From: Bradyrhizobium algeriense
Lineage (GTDB): Bacteria; Pseudomonadota; Alphaproteobacteria; Rhizobiales; Xanthobacteraceae
Length of the DNA stretch: 64,000 nucleotides
Direction of reading: 5' to 3'
NCBI RefSeq assembly: GCF_036924595.1
Contig: NZ_JAZHRV010000001.1
Coordinates: forward strand, 7,963,501 to 8,027,500
A program made the position numbers and the translations under genes. Positions 27,881 to 36,587 of this stretch are shown piece by piece. Within the stretch, counting starts at the first letter, position 1. Each line of letters begins with the position of its first letter. The notes beneath the pieces are model-generated. The model saw nothing but the letters and a program-made list of their open reading frames with translations, searched no databases and was not told the DNA's origin.

Positions 27881-28828
27881 ATGAAGAATTTGGTTCCTGA
27901 AATGCCTGCCCGCCTTTTTCTGTCTTCCGGCGATCTGATGGCCGACCGCCGGTTCGAATTCGCCCGTGACCTGCAATTGAAGGGCGATCTGCCGGCCGCC
28001 GCCGACCTGCTGATGCAGGCGATCGAACTGGTGCCGGATTTCACGTCCGCCTGGTTCACGCTCGCGGGCATCCGCGAAGAACTCGGCGAGCATGACGCGG
28101 CGATCGCGGCGTTTCGCAGGGCTCAGGCCAGCGATGCCAATGACCGCCACGGTGCCGGACTTCGATTGATGCGGCTCGGCGCCGAGCCGGTGGCCGGCAT
28201 GCCGCAGGCCTACGTGCAGACCCTGTTCGACCAATATGCGCCGCGGTTCGAAGCCTCGCTGGTGGATGACCTCGGCTATCGCGGCCCGGCGCTGCTGTTC
28301 AAGGCCGTGCTGTCGGTGCGATCGGCCGCCCGCAGGCCGGCGTACTTCAAGCGCGCGATCGATCTCGGCTGCGGCACCGGGCTGGCGGCGGCAGCCTTCG
28401 CCCGCACGGTCGATCATTTCATCGGCGTCGATCTGTCGCCACGCATGATCGAGCGCTCCCGCGCCACGGGCCTCTACGCCGAGCTTGATGTCGCCGACAT
28501 GTTGCAGGGTCTGCGGGCGCGGCCGGATGCCAGCGCCAACCTCATTCTTGCGGCGGATGCAATGGTGTACGTCGCCGAACTCGCGCCGGTGCTCGCGGAA
28601 GCCGCTCGCGTTCTGGCCCCCGGCGGGCTGCTCGCCTTCACCACCGAAACCCATGACGGCGAAGGCGTCGTCATCGGCCAGGGGCTGCGCTACGCCCATG
28701 CGGCAGCCTATGTGCGCGTCGTGGTCGAATCCACCGGCCTCAAATTGCCCCTGCTGGAAGATCGCTCTGCCCGCAACGAGGACGGCGCTCCGGCGCCCGG
28801 CCTGGTCGCCGTCGCCGCAAAAACTTGA
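27881..28828 (+). CDS. TPR-containing SAM-dependent methyltransferase
   Basis: 315 residues from ATG 27881 (an internal ATG seven codons on is possible). The N-terminal ~105 residues form tetratricopeptide-like helices (FEFARDLQLKGDLPAAADLLMQAIEL, 'SAWFTLAGIREELGEHDAAIAAFRRAQA'). The C-terminal half is a Rossmann methyltransferase with motif I 'AIDLGCGTGLAAAAFA', 'VDLSPRMIERS', and 'AARVLAPGGLLAFTTE'. Substrate unknown; protein or small-molecule methylation are options. It divides divergently from the exonuclease gene and sits between the two halves of the ligase-associated system. Confidence 0.85.
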   Translation: MKNLVPEMPARLFLSSGDLMADRRFEFARDLQLKGDLPAAADLLMQAIELVPDFTSAWFTLAGIREELGEHDAAIAAFRRAQASDANDRHGAGLRLMRLGAEPVAGMPQAYVQTLFDQYAPRFEASLVDDLGYRGPALLFKAVLSVRSAARRPAYFKRAIDLGCGTGLAAAAFARTVDHFIGVDLSPRMIERSRATGLYAELDVADMLQGLRARPDASANLILAADAMVYVAELAPVLAEAARVLAPGGLLAFTTETHDGEGVVIGQGLRYAHAAAYVRVVVESTGLKLPLLEDRSARNEDGAPAPGLVAVAAKT

Positions 28829-28935
28829 GTCTAGACGCTACGCACGCCGCGAATGGCGGCATTGCGTGCGACATGTCAGCTATTGCCAGTGCTGCCGGAA
28901 TGGCTGATCAAGGCTTCCATCAGGGAGAAACAACA

Positions 28936-30165
28936 ATGAAGAACAAGCAGACCCGGCGCGAATTCGGCGCCACCGCGCTCGCTACCGTCCTCGCATCCGC
29001 CATGCCCGCGCCATCAGTCTGGGCGGCGGAGAAGAAATACGATCCTGGCGCCAGCGACACCGAAATCAAGCTCGGGCAGACCGTGCCGCATTCCGGTCCC
29101 GGCTCGCTCTATGGCGTGCTGGGGCGGGTCGGCGAGGTTTATTTCCAGATGCTGAACGAGAAGGGCGGCATCAACGGGCGCAAGGTGAAATTCCTCTCCA
29201 TGGACGACGCCTACAGCGCGCCGAAATGCGTCGAGGCGACGCGCCGGCTGGTCGAGCAGGAGGAAGTGCTGGCGCTGTACGGCTCGCTCGGCACCGCGCC
29301 GCAGACCGCCGTGCACAAATATCTCAACGCGAAGGGCGTGCCGCAGCTCCTGCTCAATACCGGCGCGTCGAAATGGAACGATCCGAAAAACTTCAAATGG
29401 ACCATGGCGGGCCTGCCGCTCTATCCGACCGAGGCGCGCATTCTCGCGAAGCATGTCGTGGGTGTGAAGCCGAACGCCAAGATCGGCATCCTCTACCAGA
29501 ACGACGATTTCGGCCGCGATTTCCTCGCACCCTTCAAGAAGGTGCTGGCAGATGCCGGCGGCACCGCCAAGGTGATCATGGAGCAGACCTACGATCTGAC
29601 CGAACCGACGATCGATTCGCAGCTCATCAATCTCTCGAAATCCGGCGCGGATGTTTTCTACAATATCTCGACCGGCAAGGCGTCATCACAGTCGATACGG
29701 AAACTGGCCGAACTCGGCTGGAAGCCGCTGCATTTGCTGTCCGCCGGATCGACGGGCCGTTCGATTCTCAGCGCCGCCGGCCTCGAGAACTGCACCGGCA
29801 TCGTCGCGATCCGCTACGCCAAGGAGGTCGGCGTGCCGCGCTTCGAAAAGGATCCCGATGTGATGGCGTTCGAAGAGCTGCGCAAAAGGTACCTGCCCAA
29901 TGTCGACCCTGACAACACCATCGCCTTTGCCGGCTACGGCCAGGTGGTGGCGATGGCGGAGATCCTGCGCCGCTGCGGCGACGAACTCACCCGCGCCAAC
30001 GTTCTGAAGCAGGCCACGACGCTGGCGGGCTTCCATTCCCCCTACATGCTGGACGGCGTCACCTACAGCTACACGCCCGACGACTACACACCGATGAAGA
30101 CGCTCTACATCTCGATCTTCAACGGCAAGGACTGGGATATTTCCGACAAGCCGGTGACGGAGTAG
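28936..30165 (+). CDS. Branched-chain amino-acid-type ABC substrate-binding protein
   Basis: About 409 residues from ATG 28936 behind GGGAGAAACAACA. The N terminus has an RR motif (TRREFGATALATVLASA) suggesting Tat export, then 'EIKLGQTVPHSGPGSLYGVLGRVGEVYFQMLNEKGGINGRKVKFLSMDD', the LivJ-like (Peripla_BP_6) signature. It binds a ligand for an ABC importer, but no permease or ATPase is next to it. It may act with transporters elsewhere or in sensing. Confidence 0.9.
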   Translation: MKNKQTRREFGATALATVLASAMPAPSVWAAEKKYDPGASDTEIKLGQTVPHSGPGSLYGVLGRVGEVYFQMLNEKGGINGRKVKFLSMDDAYSAPKCVEATRRLVEQEEVLALYGSLGTAPQTAVHKYLNAKGVPQLLLNTGASKWNDPKNFKWTMAGLPLYPTEARILAKHVVGVKPNAKIGILYQNDDFGRDFLAPFKKVLADAGGTAKVIMEQTYDLTEPTIDSQLINLSKSGADVFYNISTGKASSQSIRKLAELGWKPLHLLSAGSTGRSILSAAGLENCTGIVAIRYAKEVGVPRFEKDPDVMAFEELRKRYLPNVDPDNTIAFAGYGQVVAMAEILRRCGDELTRANVLKQATTLAGFHSPYMLDGVTYSYTPDDYTPMKTLYISIFNGKDWDISDKPVTE

Positions 30166-30191
30166 GGCGAGCTTACTCCGCCGCTGCATCT

Positions 30192-30354
30192 CCTCCCTCT
30201 CCCCGTTCTTCACGGGGTCGAGACGAGCGAAGCTCGCTCTTAGAGGGTCGGGGTGAGGGGCTCTCTCCGCCAGGCGGTGCGAGTCGATAGACCTGTGCCC
30301 CCTCACCCGGATCGCAAGGGCGATCCGACCTCTCCCCGCAAGCGGGGCGAGGTA
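30192..30354. repeat. Family B repeat, copy 2
   Basis: CTCCCTCTCCCCG...CGGGGTCGAG, TTAGAGGGTCGGGGTGAGG and GACCTCTCCCCGC...GCGGGGCGAGG are in opposite orientation to the copy at 22398-22552. It occupies the gap between the binding protein and the helicase. Confidence 0.85.
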
Positions 30355-30400
30355 AGGGCAGCCCCTCGACGAACCCGCCCGGACGGCTTACCTCTTCTCC

Positions 30401-32977
30401 GTGCCGTCGCCCGATCCCTTGCCCTTTACGCCGCTTGAAACGGCTGTGCTGCTGCCCGACCGCTTCCGGCGCTGGTTCGCCGCGCGCGGCTGGTCGCCGC
30501 GCGAGCATCAATTGGCGCTGCTGGCAAAAGCCAACGATGGCGCTTCCGCGCTGCTGATCGCGCCGACCGGCGCCGGCAAGACGCTGGCCGGATTTCTGCC
30601 GACGCTGGTGGAGCTTTCGTCTTCTTCCACGAAGAGCGTCGGCGAGAAAAACCTCATCTCCACTGGCCGCAGCGTGAAACGCACCGGCGGTCTCCACACC
30701 CTCTACATCTCGCCGCTGAAGGCGCTCGCGGTCGACATCGCGCGCAATCTGGAAACGCCGATCGCCGAGATGGGGCTGCCGATCAAGGTCGAGACCCGCA
30801 CCGGCGACACGCCGGTTTCGCGGCGGCAGCGGCAGCGGCGCTATCCGCCGGACATCCTGCTCACCACGCCCGAGCAACTGGCGCTGTTGCTGTCATCCGA
30901 CGACGCACCGTTCTTGTTTTCCTCGCTCAAGCGCATCGTGCTCGACGAACTGCATGCGCTCGTCACCTCCAAACGCGGCGATCTGCTGTCGCTCGGCCTG
31001 GCGCGGCTGTGGCGGCTGGCGCCCGAGATGCGCGCGATCGGCCTTTCCGCGACGGTCGCCGAGCCGGAATCGCTGGCGCGCTTTCTGGTGCCGCAGCTGG
31101 ACGGTAAGGAAGTCGCCGCCGACATCGTCGTGGCCGGCGGCGCGGCGGCGCCTGTTGTCGAGATGCTCGACACCAAGGAGCGCTTACCCTGGGCCGGCCA
31201 TACCGCGCGCCATGCGCTCGGCGAAATGTACGAGCTGATCAAGCGCAACAAGACGACGCTCGTTTTCGTCAACACCCGCAGCCAGGCTGAAATGCTGTTC
31301 CAGGATTTCTGGCGCATGAACGACGACGGCCTCGCCATTGCCCTGCATCACGGCTCGCTCGATGTCGCTCAGCGCCGCAAGGTCGAGGATGCGATGGCGG
31401 CTGGAAAACTGCGCGGCGTGGTCTGCACGTCCTCGCTCGACCTCGGCATCGACTGGGGCGACATCGATCTCGTCGTCAATGTCGGCGCGCCCAAGGGCGC
31501 CTCGCGCCTGATGCAGCGGATCGGCCGCGCCAACCACCGGCTCGACGAGCCCTCGCGCGCCGTGCTGATTCCTGCGAACCGTTTCGAGGTGCTGGAATGC
31601 CGCGTCGCGATCGATGCGATCGCGGAGAATGCACAGGACACGCCGCCTTTGCGTACCGGCGCGCTCGACGTGCTGGCGCAGCACGTGCTCGGCTGCGCCT
31701 GCGGCGAGCCGTTTCTATCAGACGAGCTCTACGCGGAAGTGCTGACCTCGGCGCCTTACGCTTCGCTCACGCGAACCGACTTTGACGACGTGGTCGATTT
31801 CGTCGCCACCGGCGGCTACGCACTGAAGACCTATGAACGCTTTGCGCGCATCAAGCAGGACAAGCAGGGGCGCTGGCGCGTCACCAACCCAAAAGTGCGG
31901 CAGAGCTACCGCCTCAATGTCGGCACCATCGTCGAAGAGGCGATGCTGAAGGTGAGGCTGGTGCGCGGACGCGGTGGCGGCGCCGGCTCCACCGGCATGA
32001 TCGGCCGCGGCGGCAGGATGCTGGGCGAGATCGAGGAATACTTTATCGAGGGACTGGTCGCCGGCGACACTTTTGTGTTCGGCGGCGAGATCGTGCGCTA
32101 CGAGGCGCTGGTCGAGGATCAGGTCTACGTCTCCCGCGCCAACGACAAGGACGCCAAGGTGCCGTCCTACATGGGCGGCAAGTTTCCGCTCTCGACCTAT
32201 CTGGCCGAACGGGTGCGAAAACTGCTGGACGACCGGCGGCAATGGAACGCGCTGCCGGAACAAGTGCGCGACTGGCTGTCGCTGCAAAAGAGCTTTTCAC
32301 TTGTGCCGGCGGTGCGGGAACTGCTGGTCGAAACCTTTCCCCGCGGCAACAAGCATTACTTCGTCTGCTATCCTTTCGAGGGGCGGCTGGCGCACCAGAC
32401 GCTCGGCATGCTGCTGACACGGCGCATGGAGCGCGCGCGGGTGCGGCCGCTCGGCTTCGTCGCCAATGAATATGCGCTGGCGGTGTGGGGCCTCGGCGAC
32501 ATGTCGTTCATGATCCGCCACGGCAAGCTCGATCTAGCCGCCTTGTTCGCAGCCGACATGCTCGGCGACGACCTCGAGGCGTGGCTGGCGGAATCCGCGC
32601 TGATGAAACGCACCTTCCGCAATTGCGCGCTGATCTCGGGCCTGATCCCGCGCCGCTTCACCGGCGAGGAGAAAAGCCGCCGCCAGGTGCTGTTTTCGAC
32701 CGACCTCGTTTATGACGTCTTGCGCAAGCATCAGGCCGACCACGTGCTGCTCCGCGCGGCGCGCGCGGACGCCGCCGCCGGCCTGCTCGATCTCAAGCGT
32801 CTGGGTGATATGCTCTCGCGCATCCAGGGGCGAATCACCCATCGGGAACTCGAACATGTTTCGCCGCTCGCCGTTCCCGTGATGCTGGAAATCGGCCGCG
32901 AGTCAGTTTATGGCGAAGCGGGAGATGAGTTGCTGGCGGAAGCCGCCGATGAACTCGTCAAAGAGGCAATGGGATAG
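30401..32977 (+). CDS. Lhr-type DEXH box helicase, ligase-associated
   Basis: 858 residues from GTG 30401. Walker A 'LLIAPTGAGKTLAGFLP', 'TPEQLALLLS', DEXH box 'IVLDELHALV', SAT 'GLSATVAEPE', and RecA2 'SSLDLGIDWGDIDLVVNVG' with 'QRIGRANHR' are in order. A C-terminal WYL-like/Lhr-core domain follows. This matches the Lhr-Core helicases that accompany ligase and MPE in the DNA-damage system of Pseudomonas and mycobacteria. It reads rightwards to the PdeM gene, starting 12 bp before it. Confidence 0.93.
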   Translation: MPSPDPLPFTPLETAVLLPDRFRRWFAARGWSPREHQLALLAKANDGASALLIAPTGAGKTLAGFLPTLVELSSSSTKSVGEKNLISTGRSVKRTGGLHTLYISPLKALAVDIARNLETPIAEMGLPIKVETRTGDTPVSRRQRQRRYPPDILLTTPEQLALLLSSDDAPFLFSSLKRIVLDELHALVTSKRGDLLSLGLARLWRLAPEMRAIGLSATVAEPESLARFLVPQLDGKEVAADIVVAGGAAAPVVEMLDTKERLPWAGHTARHALGEMYELIKRNKTTLVFVNTRSQAEMLFQDFWRMNDDGLAIALHHGSLDVAQRRKVEDAMAAGKLRGVVCTSSLDLGIDWGDIDLVVNVGAPKGASRLMQRIGRANHRLDEPSRAVLIPANRFEVLECRVAIDAIAENAQDTPPLRTGALDVLAQHVLGCACGEPFLSDELYAEVLTSAPYASLTRTDFDDVVDFVATGGYALKTYERFARIKQDKQGRWRVTNPKVRQSYRLNVGTIVEEAMLKVRLVRGRGGGAGSTGMIGRGGRMLGEIEEYFIEGLVAGDTFVFGGEIVRYEALVEDQVYVSRANDKDAKVPSYMGGKFPLSTYLAERVRKLLDDRRQWNALPEQVRDWLSLQKSFSLVPAVRELLVETFPRGNKHYFVCYPFEGRLAHQTLGMLLTRRMERARVRPLGFVANEYALAVWGLGDMSFMIRHGKLDLAALFAADMLGDDLEAWLAESALMKRTFRNCALISGLIPRRFTGEEKSRRQVLFSTDLVYDVLRKHQADHVLLRAARADAAAGLLDLKRLGDMLSRIQGRITHRELEHVSPLAVPVMLEIGRESVYGEAGDELLAEAADELVKEAMG

Positions 32978-32989
32978 ACGGGAAGGCAC

Positions 32990-33700
32990 GTGACGGCAGG
33001 GGCGCAATCTTCGGGAGACGATCAAGAGATGCGCGCCTCGAAGGTCATGGTTGCCGACGTCACGTTCGTTGCCGACCTCTCCGGCGCGCTGTTCTGGCAG
33101 GAGCAGCGTCTGCTCGTCGTCTCCGACCTTCATCTCGAAAAAGGCTCCAGCTTCGCCGCGCGCGGCGTGCTGCTGCCGCCCTATGACACGGTGGCGACGC
33201 TCGGCCGTCTCGCCGCCGTGATCGCGCGGCATGATCCGCGCATGGTGATTGCGCTCGGCGACAGTTTTCACGATCGCGATGCGCATGAGCGGCTGTCGGC
33301 GTTCGACCGCGAGGCGCTCTCGGCGATGCAGGCGCGGCGCGACTGGATCTGGATATCAGGGAATCACGATCCGGCGCTGCCGTCTGATCTCGGCGGCGTG
33401 GTGGCGAGCGAAGTCGCGATCGGCCCGATTGCATTCCGCCATGAGCCGACAGGGGCGGCGGGTGAAATCGCCGGCCATCTGCACCCCAAGGCGCGCGTCG
33501 CGACTCGGGGACGATCGATGGAGCGGCGATGTTTTGCGAGCGACGGCGAGCGCGCCGTGATGCCCGCGTTCGGCGCCTATACGGGCGGCCTGAGCATTCG
33601 CGATGTGGCATTCGCGAAAATCTTCGGTTCGCCAGGATTCATGGCGCATGTGCTCGGCGACAACAGGGTGCACGCAATTGCGGCGTCCCGGTGTTATTGA
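32990..33700 (+). CDS. pdeM: PdeM/MPE metallophosphoesterase nuclease
   Basis: 236 residues from GTG 32990 (ATG 33029 is an alternative). The calcineurin-like metal motifs are 'LLVVSDLHLEKGSSFAARG', 'VIALGDSFHDRD', 'WIWISGNHDPALP' and 'EIAGHLHPKARV'. In the studied system this MPE is a manganese-dependent single-strand DNA endonuclease. It is the fourth member of the ligase, exonuclease, helicase and endonuclease set in this window. Confidence 0.93.
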   Translation: MTAGAQSSGDDQEMRASKVMVADVTFVADLSGALFWQEQRLLVVSDLHLEKGSSFAARGVLLPPYDTVATLGRLAAVIARHDPRMVIALGDSFHDRDAHERLSAFDREALSAMQARRDWIWISGNHDPALPSDLGGVVASEVAIGPIAFRHEPTGAAGEIAGHLHPKARVATRGRSMERRCFASDGERAVMPAFGAYTGGLSIRDVAFAKIFGSPGFMAHVLGDNRVHAIAASRCY

Positions 33701-33730
33701 GCGTTCGCGCCCGCACCTTGCCGCAGCGGC

Positions 33731-33813
33731 GTAGGGTGGACAAAGCACAAGCGTGCCCACCATCAAGAGCAAAGTGCGAGTCGGTGGGCACGCTTGCGCT
33801 TTGCCCACCCCAC
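33731..33813. repeat. Family A palindromic repeat, copy 3
   Basis: GTAGGGTGGACAAAGC at the left and GCTTTGCCCACCCCAC at the right. It lies between the pdeM and LysR stops, with one changed base in each outer arm relative to the other copies. Confidence 0.85.
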
Positions 33814-33827
33814 AATCCTTCGTACGG

Positions 33828-34691
33828 CTACGCCGCCTTCGCCTGCACCGTGCTGCAGAACTCGGCCAACCGATCCGCCAGTCGCAATGTCGCGGGGCTG
33901 GTACCGGGGGCCGCCACCAACGCCACTTCGGTCCGGTCGATCGGCGCAAAGCCATCCTTGGCGGTCAGTACGCGATGGTCGGCCTGGATTGCGATTTCCG
34001 AAAGAATGCTCAAGCCCATGCCGGCGGCGATCGCGGCCTGGATGCCGGCGAGGTTGGAGCTGGTGTAGGTCATGTGCCACGAACGCCCGGCACTTTCCAA
34101 TGCATGGATCGCGCCTGCCCGGTAGAGGCAGCCGGTGGGAAATCCGATCAGCGGCACCGAGCCGGTGCGCGTATCGCGCGGATGGCTCTTGCTGGTGACC
34201 CAATGTACGCGCTCCGGCCATACGGCGATGCCGCCTTTCTCGCCGGCCGAGCGCTTGAACAGCGCCAGGTCGAGTTCGCCGCGTTCGAGATCGCGCTTCA
34301 GATTGGCGCTTTGATCGGCGCGGACGTCGAGCCGTAGGCCGGGATGTGAGCGCGAGAATGCCGCAAGCAGCTTCGCCAGGCGATACGCGGCAAAATCCTC
34401 GGGCACACCAAGCCGCACCGCGCCCTCGCTCTCGGGGCGCGCCACCACGTCACGTGCTTCTTCCGCAAGCGCCAGCAGGCGCCGCGCATAGGACAACAGC
34501 CGCTCGCCGGCTTCGGTCGGCGTCACATCCTTGCCGTTGCGGTTGAGCAGCGGCTGGCCGACATCGTCTTCCAGCCGTTTGATCTGCTGGCTGACCGTCG
34601 ATTGGGTGCGGTGGACGCGCTCGCCGGCGCGGGTGAAGCCGCCGGAATCGACGACGCTGACAAAGCTGCGCAAAAGCTCCAGATCGAGCAT
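33828..34691 (-). CDS. LysR family transcriptional regulator
   Basis: 287 residues. The N-terminal winged HTH is 'LELLRSFVSVVDSGGFTRAGERVHRTQSTVSQQIKRLEDDVG'. The effector domain covers the rest. It is divergent from an EamA transporter (start 34788), the classical LysR arrangement, so it probably controls that gene and itself. The divergent spacer of 96 bp is AT-rich compared with its surroundings. Confidence 0.93.
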   Translation of the reverse strand: MLDLELLRSFVSVVDSGGFTRAGERVHRTQSTVSQQIKRLEDDVGQPLLNRNGKDVTPTEAGERLLSYARRLLALAEEARDVVARPESEGAVRLGVPEDFAAYRLAKLLAAFSRSHPGLRLDVRADQSANLKRDLERGELDLALFKRSAGEKGGIAVWPERVHWVTSKSHPRDTRTGSVPLIGFPTGCLYRAGAIHALESAGRSWHMTYTSSNLAGIQAAIAAGMGLSILSEIAIQADHRVLTAKDGFAPIDRTEVALVAAPGTSPATLRLADRLAEFCSTVQAKAA

Positions 34692-34787
34692 GCGAATGCT
34701 CCATTTATAAAATCACTGGACATCAGTTTATCATTTAATTTCCAAATAGCAAGGCGTAGGCCTAGGTCATGGGCAAAGGAGACTTCC

Positions 34788-35720
34788 ATGTCGCTCGTGC
34801 CCTCGGTGGCGGTTCCCCGCGCCGCCTTCAATCCGCTCCCGCTCTATATCGCGCTGTTCTGCCTGCTCTGGAGCTTCGCCTTCGTCGCCGGCAAGATCGG
34901 CGTGACCGATTGCCCTCCGCTGATTCTGCTCGCGGCGCGTTTCTCGCTGGCCGGTGTCCTGATCCTCGGCATTACGGTGCTGCGCGGCGAAGCGTGGTCC
35001 TCGCTCACCTGGCGCGACGCAGCCATCTTCGCAATCCTCGGCGTCGCCAATAACGCGCTCTATCTCGGCCTCGGCTACACCGGGCTGCAGACCGTATCCG
35101 CGGGCCTCGGCGGGCTGATCGTGAGCGCCAATCCGGTGTTCACCGCGGTACTCGCGGCGGCCTTTCTCGGCGAGGCCTTGACCTGGCGCAAGGTGATGGG
35201 CCTTTTGCTCGGCATTGCCGGCGTCGGCTTCATCGTCTGGCACCGCATGTCGGTCGGGTCAGATGACTGGCACGGCATTCTGTTCACGTTGGCGTCATTG
35301 GCCTCGATCGTGGCCGGCACCATCCTGTTCAAGGTGCTGGCGCCGAAGGGCAGCCTCTGGGTCGGCAATGGCGTGCAGAATCTCGCAGCCGGCATCGTGC
35401 TGCTGCCGCTTGCGTTCACGTTCTCGAGCGTCGCCGACGTCGTGCCGAGCGCGCGGCTCGTGGGTGCGTTCACGTTCCTCGTGCTCGGCGGCTCGATTCT
35501 CGCTTATCTGCTCTGGTTTCATCTCCTGAAAGTGTGTGGCGCGACTGCCGCGAGCGCCTATCATTTCCTGATGCCGCCGCTCGGCATGCTGTTCGCCTTC
35601 CTCGTGCTCGGCGAGCACGTCGAATTCCGCGATCTGCTCGGCATCGTTCCGGTGGCCCTCGGCATTTATCTGGTGACCCGCCCCGCGGCGTCAGCGTTGA
35701 GCAAGAGGAGTGCGACATGA
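34788..35720 (+). CDS. EamA/DMT family transporter
   Basis: About 310 residues from ATG 34788, preceded by AAAGGAGAC; a longer frame reads into the LysR promoter and is rejected. Ten hydrophobic helices in two EamA halves are visible, with 'FCLLWSFAFVAGKIGVT' and 'GASAYHFLMPPLGMLFAFLVLGE'-type patterns. It probably exports an amino acid or metabolite. The stop overlaps the next start by ATGA. Confidence 0.9.
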   Translation: MSLVPSVAVPRAAFNPLPLYIALFCLLWSFAFVAGKIGVTDCPPLILLAARFSLAGVLILGITVLRGEAWSSLTWRDAAIFAILGVANNALYLGLGYTGLQTVSAGLGGLIVSANPVFTAVLAAAFLGEALTWRKVMGLLLGIAGVGFIVWHRMSVGSDDWHGILFTLASLASIVAGTILFKVLAPKGSLWVGNGVQNLAAGIVLLPLAFTFSSVADVVPSARLVGAFTFLVLGGSILAYLLWFHLLKVCGATAASAYHFLMPPLGMLFAFLVLGEHVEFRDLLGIVPVALGIYLVTRPAASALSKRSAT

Positions 35721-36496
35721 GCCTATCCATTACCCTGATCGGCGGCCCCACCGCCCTGATCGAGATCGACGGTTTTCGCCTTCTCACCGATCCGACCTTC
35801 GACCAACCCGGCGCCTATCAACTGCCGCATGTGAAGCTGGAGAAGTTGACCGGGCCCGCGTTGAGCGTGCGCGATGTCGGCGCGATCGACGCGGTGCTGC
35901 TGAGCCATGACCAGCACTCGGACAATCTCGACCATTCCGGCCGCGACTTTCTTAAGGAAGCGCAGCGCGTGCTGACGACCGAGGCGGGCGCAAAGCGGCT
36001 CGGCGGCAAGACCGAGGGTTTTGCGCCCTGGGCATCGACCGAGTTGAAGAAGGGCGGCCAGTCGTTGACCATCACCGCGACGCCAGCCCGTCACGGACCG
36101 GCCGGCATCGAGCCGCTGTCGGGCGACGTCATCGGCTTCGTGGTGGAATCAAGCAGAGCAGGCAGCCGCCCGATCTACATCAGCGGCGACACCACCTGGT
36201 TCGACGGCGTTGCCGAAGTCGCGCGCCGCTTCAACGCGGGCGTGGTGCTGCCGTTCGCCGGCGCGGCGCAAACCCGCGGTCCGTTCCATCTCACCATGGA
36301 CACCAACGACACGATCGAGACCGCGCGCGCCTTTTCCGATGCGGTGATCGTGCCCGTGCATACCGACGGCTGGGCGCATTTCCGCCAGAACGCCGGCGAT
36401 TTACGCGCCACCTTCGACACGCTGGGTTTTGGATCGCGCTTGCGCATCCTGCAGCCCGGCGTGGCGACCGTCATCGAGCCGGCGCACGCCGCGTGA
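35717..36496 (+). CDS. UlaG-like metallo-beta-lactamase hydrolase
   Basis: About 259 residues from ATG 35717, overlapping the EamA stop. 'GPTALIEIDGFRLLTDPTF', 'VLLSHDQHSDNLDHSGRDFL' (HxxHxDN), 'PARHGPAG', 'ISGDTTWFDG' and 'VPVHTDGWAHF' give the metal-binding loops of the L-ascorbate-6-phosphate lactonase branch. Substrate is unknown. Coupling with the transporter suggests a shared substrate or export after hydrolysis, under LysR control. Confidence 0.88.
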   Translation: MSLSITLIGGPTALIEIDGFRLLTDPTFDQPGAYQLPHVKLEKLTGPALSVRDVGAIDAVLLSHDQHSDNLDHSGRDFLKEAQRVLTTEAGAKRLGGKTEGFAPWASTELKKGGQSLTITATPARHGPAGIEPLSGDVIGFVVESSRAGSRPIYISGDTTWFDGVAEVARRFNAGVVLPFAGAAQTRGPFHLTMDTNDTIETARAFSDAVIVPVHTDGWAHFRQNAGDLRATFDTLGFGSRLRILQPGVATVIEPAHAA

Positions 36497-36587
36497 CGGC
36501 ATCGACGGCTGCCACGGCGTCCTCGGGCAAGGTCGCGGCCCGGAACCTGCTCCCGTCAGGTTCGTTATCGCCGCGGCTGGACCCGGC

